Origin: Verrucomicrobiota bacterium
GTDB lineage: Bacteria > Verrucomicrobiota > Verrucomicrobiia > Limisphaerales > J093
Length of the DNA stretch: 64,000 nt
Reading direction: 5' to 3'
Assembly: GCA_022710935.1 (NCBI GenBank)
Contig: JAKLFY010000002.1
Span: 62,001-126,000 of the forward strand
Of this stretch, positions 17,797 through 27,500 are shown piece after piece. The translations under genes were made by a program, and so were the position numbers. The notes under the pieces were generated by a model. The model saw only the letters and a list, made by a program, of their open reading frames with translations, had not been told where the DNA came from and did not search any database. Position 1 is the first letter of the stretch. Each line of letters starts with the position of its first letter.

Positions 17797-19728
17797 TCAA
17801 GCCGACGGCCGAGTGGAACTGCTGCACCGCAAAACGGACGGTTCGTTGGCCGGCGCAACTGGGGGACGGCGAAAGACGCGGACGGACAGGATGACCATCC
17901 CGACGGCGAGACACAGGAGAACGAGGCAGGCGAAGGAAAGCACGAAGTTCTTCTGTTCGAGGTTGAGGCTCAGACTCATGGCGGTGGAGGCGACTGTGGT
18001 GACGAACATGAAGATGGAGGGGATCAGGGCGAACAGGAACTTGCGCCGGTGAGCCCGCATCCAGACCGCGACAACCAGCAGGGCCATCGCGGCCATCATC
18101 TGGTTGGCTGAGCCGAACACACGCCACAAGACCGGCAAGACGTTCCACCGCGACAGGGCATACATGCCGAGGGCGGCGAGCGCGGTATTGAACCAGACGT
18201 TGAGCATCCACGCAGGCGGCTGGCGCAATGCAATCTTCCAGAGTTCCTCGAGCAGATAACGGTTGAGCCGCACCGCGACGTCGAGGGTGGTCACGACGAA
18301 ACCCTCCAGCAGGAGGATGCCGAACACCGTGCCCATCCAAACAGGAGAGCCGAACGCTTGGTGAGCCAGGTTGCCGGTGGCGAGCGAGATGGCGAGGATC
18401 GGGTTTTTTTCCCGATGAGTGATCTGGAGGTAATCGCCGTGGCCCAGTCCGACATAGAGCGTGAGGATGACGGTGACGGCCAGCAACGATTCGAGCAGCA
18501 TGCCGTTGTAGCCGATGCGCCGCGCGTGGGTTTCATTGGACAGTTGTTTTGCCGATGTCCCCGTGGCCACCAGACAGTGGAAGCCGGAGATCGCGCCGCA
18601 GGAGACCGTAATCAGCATGAGCGGCCACAGAGCTCCGACGTATTGGACGCCTTCGGCATAGCTGAAATACGGTGCCTCGGCGGCGGCGGTCGAGGGCGGT
18701 GCGCCTGTGGCGACGGAGCCGAAGGCCGTGACCAGGAGAGCGATGAAGATGCCCACAATGCCGGCATACAGGATCTGAACGTTCACAAAATCCCGTGGCA
18801 TGAGGAGCATCCAGACGGGGATTGTCGAGGCCGCCACCACATAGATCGTCATGAACCCCCGCCAGGTTTCCGCGGAGACGAGGACGGGGTGTTTGAGCCC
18901 CAGCAGTACCGAGATGGCGCAGAGGACGGTCGCCAGGGGGTAGGCGTAGCGGGCGAGGAGACTCCTGCGGTAGATCAACCATCCCAGGAACGGGGCGCAC
19001 AGTGTGATGAACAGGACGCTTGTGGACGCAATGCCTCCGATGCGCGCCATCAAGGTGTAACTGCGGGTGGCTGTTGCGGCCAGCACCTCGCCCTGGGGCA
19101 CGCCGGCATCCGTCGCCTCGATCGCCCTGACCGATATGGTGGTGGGCATCCATGGATGGGCTCGGTAGTTGACGAACGCCGCCCCCGGATGCTGGTCAGC
19201 AATCTCCCGCAGCGTCTCTTCGGCAGGCGGCGTCAAGCCGACCTTTGCGGCGGGGTAACTGCTGGTGAGAGCGACCACGCTCAGGTTCAAGAAGGTGGCG
19301 GTGATCATCAGCAGTGAGACCAGGAGGAGCCCGAGGATGAGTCCATAACCGGCCTCGCCGAACACGCGGCGCGCGACCTCGGCGATGGAACGGCCCCCCT
19401 CACGCACGGAGACCACCAAGCTCGACATGTCGTGCACGGCACCGATGAAGATCGCCCCCACAACCACCCAGATCAGCGCCGGCATCACGCCGAAGGCAAA
19501 CGCCAACGTCGGCCCCACAATCGGGCCGGCACCGGCAATCGCGGCGAAGTGATGGGCAAAGAGGACAAATGGTCTGGCGGGAACGTAATCCCGCCCGTCG
19601 TTCAGTCGCACGGCGGGTGTCGGCCGGTCCTGGCGGACGTCCAGCCATTTCTCCAACTGCCCACCGTAGAACCGGCTGCCAGCCCAATAGCAGGTCGCCG
19701 CCGAAAACAGGACCAGTAACACGAACAT
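17797..19728 (-). CDS. cstA: CstA-family peptide/pyruvate transporter
   Basis: A 643-residue polytopic membrane protein. The family signature near the N-terminus is clear (HHFAAIAGAGPIVGPTLAFAFG, then GAVHDMSSLVVSVREGGRSIAEVARRVFG). Later conserved parts are GFHCLVATGTSAKQLSNETHARRIGYNGMLLES and WRVFGSANQMMAAMALL. Around 15 hydrophobic segments are visible. CstA proteins import peptides or pyruvate under carbon limitation. The length is a little below E. coli CstA (about 700). It is divergent from the OPA transporter gene and upstream of the M28 peptidase gene. Confidence 0.93.
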   Translation of the reverse strand: MFVLLVLFSAATCYWAGSRFYGGQLEKWLDVRQDRPTPAVRLNDGRDYVPARPFVLFAHHFAAIAGAGPIVGPTLAFAFGVMPALIWVVVGAIFIGAVHDMSSLVVSVREGGRSIAEVARRVFGEAGYGLILGLLLVSLLMITATFLNLSVVALTSSYPAAKVGLTPPAEETLREIADQHPGAAFVNYRAHPWMPTTISVRAIEATDAGVPQGEVLAATATRSYTLMARIGGIASTSVLFITLCAPFLGWLIYRRSLLARYAYPLATVLCAISVLLGLKHPVLVSAETWRGFMTIYVVAASTIPVWMLLMPRDFVNVQILYAGIVGIFIALLVTAFGSVATGAPPSTAAAEAPYFSYAEGVQYVGALWPLMLITVSCGAISGFHCLVATGTSAKQLSNETHARRIGYNGMLLESLLAVTVILTLYVGLGHGDYLQITHREKNPILAISLATGNLAHQAFGSPVWMGTVFGILLLEGFVVTTLDVAVRLNRYLLEELWKIALRQPPAWMLNVWFNTALAALGMYALSRWNVLPVLWRVFGSANQMMAAMALLVVAVWMRAHRRKFLFALIPSIFMFVTTVASTAMSLSLNLEQKNFVLSFACLVLLCLAVGMVILSVRVFRRPPVAPANEPSVLRCSSSTRPSA

Positions 19729-19894
19729 ACGCGCAACACCGGCTTGGCCGAGGGAAATCGCACGTCAACCTTTGGTGAAGCCAGGAACGCGGTCAAGTTC
19801 AGAATGGACTCCTGCCGGCAGGCCGTGTCCAGAAAAGCCCAAGACCCCTTTTGGCTCGACGGGCCGTGGGGCCGCCGGCTTAATATCCGCCCTC

Positions 19895-21337
19895 ATGCTG
19901 GATTCAGACCCCACGACGACTCCCTCAGCACCGCCGCGGCCGGGTTCGTTTCAGCGTTCCCCGAAACACAGTGCGTTGGCGACTCCATTCAGACCGATCG
20001 CGGACTTCTTCAAGACCGGCCCGGACGCCGTGCCGCTGACGGATGAATCCGAAATCAGGCACCAATACCGGGCGCGTCGGGTCTCGGTCTTTCTGTCCAT
20101 CACCCTGGGCTACGCGATGTATTACGTGGTTCGCCAGGGTTTCGCGGTGGTGAAGAAGCCCCTGTTGGAAACCGGGGTGTTCGATGCGATGCAGATCGGC
20201 TCCATCGGGTCGGTGTTCTTTGTGACCTACATGTTAGGCAAATGCTTCAACGGGTTCCTGGCCGACCGTTTGAACATCAAGCGTTTCATGGCGATGGGGC
20301 TGCTCGGGTCGGCCACGATCCTGGTGTTCCTGGGTTTCTGTTCGAGCTTCCATCTGTTCGCCGTGCTGTGGGGCTTGTGTGGATGGTTCCAGACGTTCGG
20401 CGCCGCGCCCTCCGTGGTTTCATTGAACCAGTGGTTTTCAAGCAAGGAGCGCGGCACGCTTTACGGGATCTGGTTTTCCGCCCACAATATCGGCACGGGG
20501 CTGACATATATCATCACGGCCGTGATCGTGAGCGCGTTCGGATGGCGCATGGGGTTCTTTGCGCCGGGTTTGCTGGGGATGAGTGCGGCGGTGCTGCTTT
20601 ACCTCTTCATGTATGATCGCCCGCAGGTGTACGGGCTTCCGCCGATCGCCGTCTACTCGGGCGAACAGACGCGCGAGGAACTCAAGGCCAGGGACAAGCC
20701 TTTGTTCAAAGCGCAATTCGCGGTTGTGACCCGGCCCGCGGTCTGGATCCTGGGGCTGTCGTCCGCCGCCTGTTACGTGACCCGCTACGCCTTCGAGTCG
20801 TGGGGCGTGGTGTTTCTCTCCGAGGCAAAGGGGCACAGCCTGCTGAAGGCCAGCGGCATCATTTCGATTTCGCAGTTCGCCGGGATTGTGGGCGCGGTGA
20901 CCTGCGGCTGGATCTCGGACCGGTTTTTCAACCACCAGCGCAGCGTCCCCTGCCTGCTGTTCGGGGTGTTCTTCGTGTTGTCCACCGCCGCCTTCGTGTA
21001 TGCGCCGCCGGAATACGTCTGGGTCGACTACGTCAGCATGGTGTTGTTCGGCTACACCGTCTACGCGCTGGTGACCTACCTGGGAGGCTTGATGGCGGTG
21101 GATATCTGCTCCAAGAAGGCAACAGGCGCCGCGATGGGCGTCATCGGATTGTTCAGTTACGCCGGGGCGTCGCTGCAGGAAGGCGTGGGCGGCTATCTGA
21201 TCAACTCCCACAAGACGATCGGAATTGACGGGCAAGCGGTCTACGATTTCACCGCCGTCGGGCATTTCTGGGTCGTCGCTTCGCTTCTGGCGCTGGCTCT
21301 CCCATTGCTCGTGTGGAACGTCCGGCACGAGGACTGA
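19895..21337 (+). CDS. OPA-family (GlpT/UhpT-like) organophosphate transporter, MFS
   Basis: The ATG at 19895 gives 480 residues, close to the usual 450. A TAATAT at 19881-19886 sits 8 bases upstream, which favours this start over the upstream ATG at 19772. Twelve membrane helices can be traced. OPA features are GYAMYYVVRQGFAVVKKPLLE, the loop GFLADRLNIKRFMAMG, WGLCGWFQTFGAAPSVVSLNQWFSSKERGTLYGIW and DRPQVYGLPP. Family members exchange sugar phosphates or glycerol 3-phosphate for phosphate. The substrate cannot be told from sequence alone. Confidence 0.9.
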   Translation: MLDSDPTTTPSAPPRPGSFQRSPKHSALATPFRPIADFFKTGPDAVPLTDESEIRHQYRARRVSVFLSITLGYAMYYVVRQGFAVVKKPLLETGVFDAMQIGSIGSVFFVTYMLGKCFNGFLADRLNIKRFMAMGLLGSATILVFLGFCSSFHLFAVLWGLCGWFQTFGAAPSVVSLNQWFSSKERGTLYGIWFSAHNIGTGLTYIITAVIVSAFGWRMGFFAPGLLGMSAAVLLYLFMYDRPQVYGLPPIAVYSGEQTREELKARDKPLFKAQFAVVTRPAVWILGLSSAACYVTRYAFESWGVVFLSEAKGHSLLKASGIISISQFAGIVGAVTCGWISDRFFNHQRSVPCLLFGVFFVLSTAAFVYAPPEYVWVDYVSMVLFGYTVYALVTYLGGLMAVDICSKKATGAAMGVIGLFSYAGASLQEGVGGYLINSHKTIGIDGQAVYDFTAVGHFWVVASLLALALPLLVWNVRHED

Positions 21338-21517
21338 GCCCCTGTGCCCGGCCACAGGGCTGGGGCGGACTATTACCCGGACGCTATCGAGGCCATTGAT
21401 TACCTGACCTCCCTCAAGACCCGGAACTCGTGGGTTGTGGGAAAACCGCTAAGGAATCGGTCGATCGTGTGTCATACTCATGGACCAGCGACATCCACGA
21501 TCCGAAGAAGCCACGCT

Positions 21518-24500
21518 ATGAGCGCACAACGGGACTCCCTGACCCTGGCGATGCGCCAGGTCGCCGCAACCGCGGCCTTCATCTTCTGCCTGACCGTGTG
21601 TTTGGGCGCCACTGAACCGTCACAACTCGATCCGTTGCGGGCGGAGATGAGGGCGGAGCATCGCGAGCAGGCGCTAGCGCTGGCGGACAAGCTCATCGCC
21701 GCCGAGCACGCCCAGGCGGACGAGGCGCATTACCTCAAGGCGGTCGCCCTCTTCAACGCGAAGAAGTTCGCCGAGGCCGCCGCCGCCGCCGACCAACTCG
21801 CCGCAGCCTTCCCAAAATCTGACTGGCGCCATAAGGCGACTTTCCTCAAGGCGCAAGCGCTGGTCGAGCGGAAGCAGTTTCAGCCGGCCGCGGCGATCTA
21901 CCAGAACGAGGCAGCGCGGTTGCTGGCCGCCGAGCGCAAGCAGGAGTTGGTGGGCGTGATCGTTCAGTTCGCCGACAAGCTTGCCGCCAAGCCGGACTCG
22001 AACATGCCGGACCCGCCGCAGCCGGACTTCCAGAAAGCCTACAATCTCTACGGCAAGGCGTTGGGCCTGGAAATCTCCCGCGACCTTCGCGACGACTTGC
22101 TTTTCAAGAAGTCCCGCGCCATTCAGCAGGCGGGCAATGTCGGCCAGGCAGTGCAGGATTTTCAGGCTTACCTGACTGAGTTCGATCCGGCGTGGACCGG
22201 TCCCGCCGGCTCGGGCACCGCGCGGTTGCCGATGCAGAATCCGCCGCCGGCCGGCAAGCACATCGCGATGGCCCGCTACCGGCTGGCGGAGTCGCAGATT
22301 CAGGCGGGCAACCTCGCTGCCGGGCGCATGGAGTTGGAGGATTTACTGAAGCGCGTCGACAAGCCGTCGGCGGCAAGTGACGCGCTGAAGGCCGAGCTGG
22401 AGACAGTCGAAGGCGCGAAGCTCCCGGCGGAGATCCGCTGGCTGATGGTGGAGTCCTACTTCCGCCAATCCGACGCGGCGGCTGGCGGCCCAAACACGGT
22501 GGCTCAGCAAGCGAAGCAAACCATCGGCAACACAGGCGGACTGCCGAGCACGGACGCCACGCTTTACGTCTTGCGCGACGGCGATCTGGACGCCGCGCTC
22601 AAATCCTGTCGCGACTATCTCGCCGCCTTACCCGAGGGCAGTCGGGCCGTTCGCGCCGCGTGGATGATTGCCGAGGCGAATCAGACCGCGGGCCGGGCCG
22701 ACGACGCGATCGAGGCGTTCCGCGAGTTCATCGCGGGCCAGGGCTTCCGCCTGCCGGACGGCGAAGAGGCGCTGAGGTTCGACGAAGAACTCCGCGCCGC
22801 GCCGGCCACGCATCGTGCGAATCTGAAGATGCGCGCCGTGTTCCGCGTCGGCACGATCCTGAACCAGCAGAAGAAACGCACCGAAGCCATCGCCACGTGG
22901 CAGAGTTACGTGAAGGATTTTCCCAATGGCCCGCAATGGTCCGACAGCCAAAACGCGATCATCGACGCCGAGTTTCAGATGGGCATGGACGCGCTCGCCG
23001 AGCAGAACGAGACGCTCGCCTTGCGGAGATTCGAGGCGTTCCTGCGCGCTCATCCGCTCGACCGCTCCGCACCGCGCATCCTTTACATCTTCGGCGCCGT
23101 GCCGGAGGCGAAGGCGCGCTCGCTTGAAGAAGCCAGGGGCGACAGGGCGTCCATCGAAGCCAGCTATCGCCAGGCGATTGACGAGTGGAGCAAGCTCGTC
23201 AGCAAGTATCCGCAGAGCGCGGAAGCCCGCTCCGCGCTGATGAAGAGCGCCGGCATCCACGAGGAGAAACTCGGCGAGTTCGAGAAGGCGCTGCAGATCT
23301 ACCGGAAGCTTGTCGTCGACTTCAGTTTCGGCGAAGCGAGCGCCGCCATCGCGCGGCTGACCCGGAAGTCGCTCGAGCTTTCCGCCGAGCGCACGTTCCG
23401 CACCCGCGAGAAGCCGGTCGTGAAACTCAAGCTGCGCAATATCGAGAAGTGCACCTTCCGGCTGCACACGATCGATCTGCAGGCGTACTTCCGAAAGATG
23501 CACGGCATCACCGGCGTCGAGGGGCTGGACGTGTCGCTCATCCAGCCGGACAAGACCTGGGATCTCAAGCCGGAGGGCTACGCCAAATACAAACCGTTCG
23601 AGCAGGACGTGGAAATACCGTTCCCCGGCAGCGAGCCGGGGGCGTTCGTCGTGACGGCGGGCGACGACGATTGGGAATCCACCGTGCTGGTGCTGCGCTC
23701 GGACCTCGAAGTGATCGTGAAATCGAGCCGGCGCGAGGTGCTGGCGTTCGTGCAGAACATGCTCACCGGCCAGCCCGTGGCCGACGCCGACATCCTCGTC
23801 AGCGACGGCAAAGCCGTGGCCGCCACGGGCAGGACGGGCGGCGACGGCGTCTTCAAGGCGCCGCTGGAATCGCTCAAGGACCTCAACGACGTGCGTCTCT
23901 TCGCGCTCGGCACAGGCCACGCGGCGTCGTTCAACCTCGGCTTGAGCGGGCTGCGACTGTCTTCCGGGCTGACGGCGAAGGGCTATCTCTACACGGACCG
24001 GCCCGCCTATCTGCCAGGCGAAACCGTCTCGCTGCGCGGCATTCTCCGCGAGGTGCGCGACACGGGCTATGCCGTGCCGGAGAACAGCGAGTTCAAGGTC
24101 AGCATCACCGATCCGCAGGGCCGGCTGTTGTCCGAGCAGACGGTGAAGGTCAGCCGGTTCGGCACGTTCGACTCGACGCTCACGCTGCCTGCGGCCGCGG
24201 CAAGCGGCCCATATGTCATCGCGGCGCATCAGGAGCGAAAGGGCAGGGAGCCGCTGCATTTCCAAGGCGGCTTCGAGGTGCTCGAGTTCAAGCTCGAGAA
24301 GATCAAGCTGGCGATGGAATTCCCGCGCCGCGTCTGGTTCCGGGGCGAGACGATCGAGGCCAGCCTGCACGCCGCTTTCTACTGGGGCGAGCCGCTGGCG
24401 GGCCGTCCGGTGCGCTGCGCGTTGCCCGACGGCCGCAGCCAGACCGTCACCACCGATGCCGAGGGCAAGGCCAAGCTGTCGTTCGACACGACCGGCATGA

Positions 24501-27500
24501 GGCCGGGCACGGCGCTGACGTTTAGCGCGTCGCTCGACGGCGAAAACGTCACGGCGACCGAATCGGTGACGCTGGCGCGGCTGGGCTTCGGCATCGCGGC
24601 GAAGCCGAGTCAGCCGGTGGTCATCGCGGGCGAGCCGTTTGATCTGAAAGTCACCACGACCGGTGCCGACGGCAAACCGACCAGCGAGACTCTCAAGATT
24701 GCCGTGCTGCGCCTCGAGAAGGCCAAGACCAATCTCGTCCTCGCGTTGCTGCCGTCGAGCGAAGGCCCCGGCCCGCAGCCCGCCGAAGTCTCGGTGTCGG
24801 AGTCCGAGCTCAAGACCGACGCCGCCACGGGCGAAGCCACCGTGCCGCTCAAGCTCGAACAAGGGGGCATTTACCGGCTGCGCGCCACCGGCACGGATCG
24901 TTTCGGCCAGACCATCACCCACCAGTGCCAGGTCGAGGTCTCCGATGCCACCGACGCGACCAAGCTCCGCCTCTTCGCCGAGACCGCGACGCTCAAGGTC
25001 GGCACGACAATCACGGTGCGGCTGCATTCGCGGATGGAGAAGGGGCTCGCGCTGGCGACGTTCGAGGGCGAGACGATTCTGCGGCACCGGATCCTCGAAC
25101 TGAGGAAGGACGACAACGACATCGCGGTGGACGTGGGCCACGACCTCTTCCCGAATTTCCGCCTGGCCGTCGCCGCGATGGACGGGCGTGAACTGCGGAG
25201 CGCGGCGAAGGACTTCACGGTCGAGCGCGAACTCAAGGTCGCGGTCAAGCCGCTCAAGGAGGCTTTCGCGCCCGGCGAGGAAGGCAAGATCGAGATCACG
25301 GTCACCGACCAAACCGGCATGCCGGTCGAGGCGGAGTTGAGCCTGGCGCTGGTGAACGAAGCGCTGTTCGCCGTCGTTCCCGACACGCTCACGCCGATCC
25401 TGGATTTTTTCCAGAAAGACGCGCGGCGTCACGCGGAGTTCCACCTCGGCGCGACATGCGCCTTTCGCTATCCGGGCAAGACGCGGCCGGTGTCGAAGGA
25501 GATCGTGGAGGAAAGCAGTCGTGTGCTGCGGGTGCAGGCCGAGGCGGAGACACTGGACGAATTGCGCCAGCAAATGGTCGTCAACGCACCGGCACCGGCT
25601 CCCACTTTGGTTCCCGCCGGCGGGCGGGTCGCCGGCTCATCCGCGGCCCGAGGTGTTGTGGCCCTTGGCGACGAGGCGGCTTTTCGTGATGGCGACCGTG
25701 TGCAGGCGTTCTTCGCCCGGGCCGACGCCAGTGGCAAGCAGGCCATGCCGGAGTCAGGTGCGCTTCGCAGTCTGAGCCTGAAGCGTGAAGAGGCGCAGGC
25801 GCCGCGGCGCGAGATCCAAGGCGAGGGCCGTTGGCTGCCTGCGATCGTGACCGGCGCTGACGGCAAGGCGGTGGCCACGGTGCCCATGCCGGAGACGACG
25901 ACGGCGTGGCGGTTGACGGCACACGGCTGCACGGTCGAAACGCTCGTCGGCCAGGCCAAGGCCGAGACGCTGACGCGGAAGGACTTCTTCGTGGAACTCA
26001 AGACGCCGCCGTTTCTGCGCGAGGGCGACGAGCTCCGCGCCGTGGGGCGCGTTCACAATCTCACGGATTTCTCCGGCCCGGTGACGCTCAAGTTTCGCCT
26101 GCTCGATGCGAAGGACAAGACCAGGGTGCTCGCCGAGCGCGAAAAGTCGGTTGAAGTCAAAGCGAACTCCGGCGTCGAGGTCACGTTCGACGCGGTGACC
26201 ATGCCGGCCACGCTGGAAATCTCGACCGAACTGACCGGCACCGCCGGGACGAATCGCGACGCGCTGAGTCTCGACCTGCCGGTGAAGCCGTGGGGATTCC
26301 AATACGTCGCTCACGCCGGCGGCACGACCGACGCGGACACGGCGGCGGTGGTCGGACTTTCGGACGAGCGGACGTATTCGTCGCTCTGGATGAGCGTTGC
26401 GATCGGGCCAAACGTGCGCACCGCCGTGCTCGACCTGGCGCTGCGGCGCGGTTGGGCCGGCCCGTGCGACGCGATGGCCCGGCTGAGTCCGCCCGGTTGG
26501 GGCGACACGCCCGCGAACGATCTGCTCGCCGCCGCCGCGGCGCTCCGCTACGCCCAAAGCGGCAAGGTGGACGAGACCTACTCGCGCCAACTCTCGGCCC
26601 GCGCCCGGGCGATGGTGGCGTCGTTGGTCGCCAGCCAGGCCGCCGACGGGAATTGGGGCTGTCAGTCGCTCGCCCACCTCACAACGGCCCGTGTCTTCTG
26701 GGCGCTGATCGAGGCGCGCAACAGCGGCATCGTCGTGAACAAGGACACACTCGACAAGGCCGCGGCCGCGTTGCTCAAGCAGTTCGAGGCGTGCGACGCC
26801 GACGACAACGACAGCAAGGCGGTCATCCTCCACGCGCTGTCGACCGACAAACGCGCCGACTTCGCGCATTGCAATCGCCTCTACCGCGACCGCAATACGC
26901 TCGGCAACTCCGCGCTCGCTCATCTGGCCCGCGCGTTCTTCAACCTCGACCGCCGCGAGATCGCCGGGGAATTGGCCGGCTTGCTCGAAGGCAAAGTGAG
27001 ACTCGGCGGCGACAGATCGGTCCTCTGGGAAGGCGGCTGCAAGACGATCTGGTTGAACGACACCGACGAAACCACCGCGATGGCGCTCCTGGCGCTCGCG
27101 GAAACGAAGCCCACCGCCAAAGTCACCGCCGGCGCCGCCGATGCGCTCCTGCGGGCGCATGGCTGCTTCGGCTTGCGGTCTTCGCGCGCTCACGGTCCAG
27201 CCGTCGCCGCGCTGGCGACGTTTTTCGGTCAGGGCGTCCAACAATCGACCGACGTGGAAATCGCTGTGGTCGTCAACGGCAAGGAAATCGGCACGGCGAA
27301 GAGCATCGCCACGCTGGGCCAGCATTTGCTGCCCGTGGCCAGTGGCTTGCTCAAGGCCGACAAGAACGTCGTCGAGTTCAAAATGAAGGGGCGCGGACGC
27401 TACGCCTACGCCGCGACGCTGTTCGGCTTCTCGCCGGACGTGAAGGCGTCCGGCCCGGAGGTCACGCCCTGCGCGGAAATTGTCGAGCAGATGCACGCCG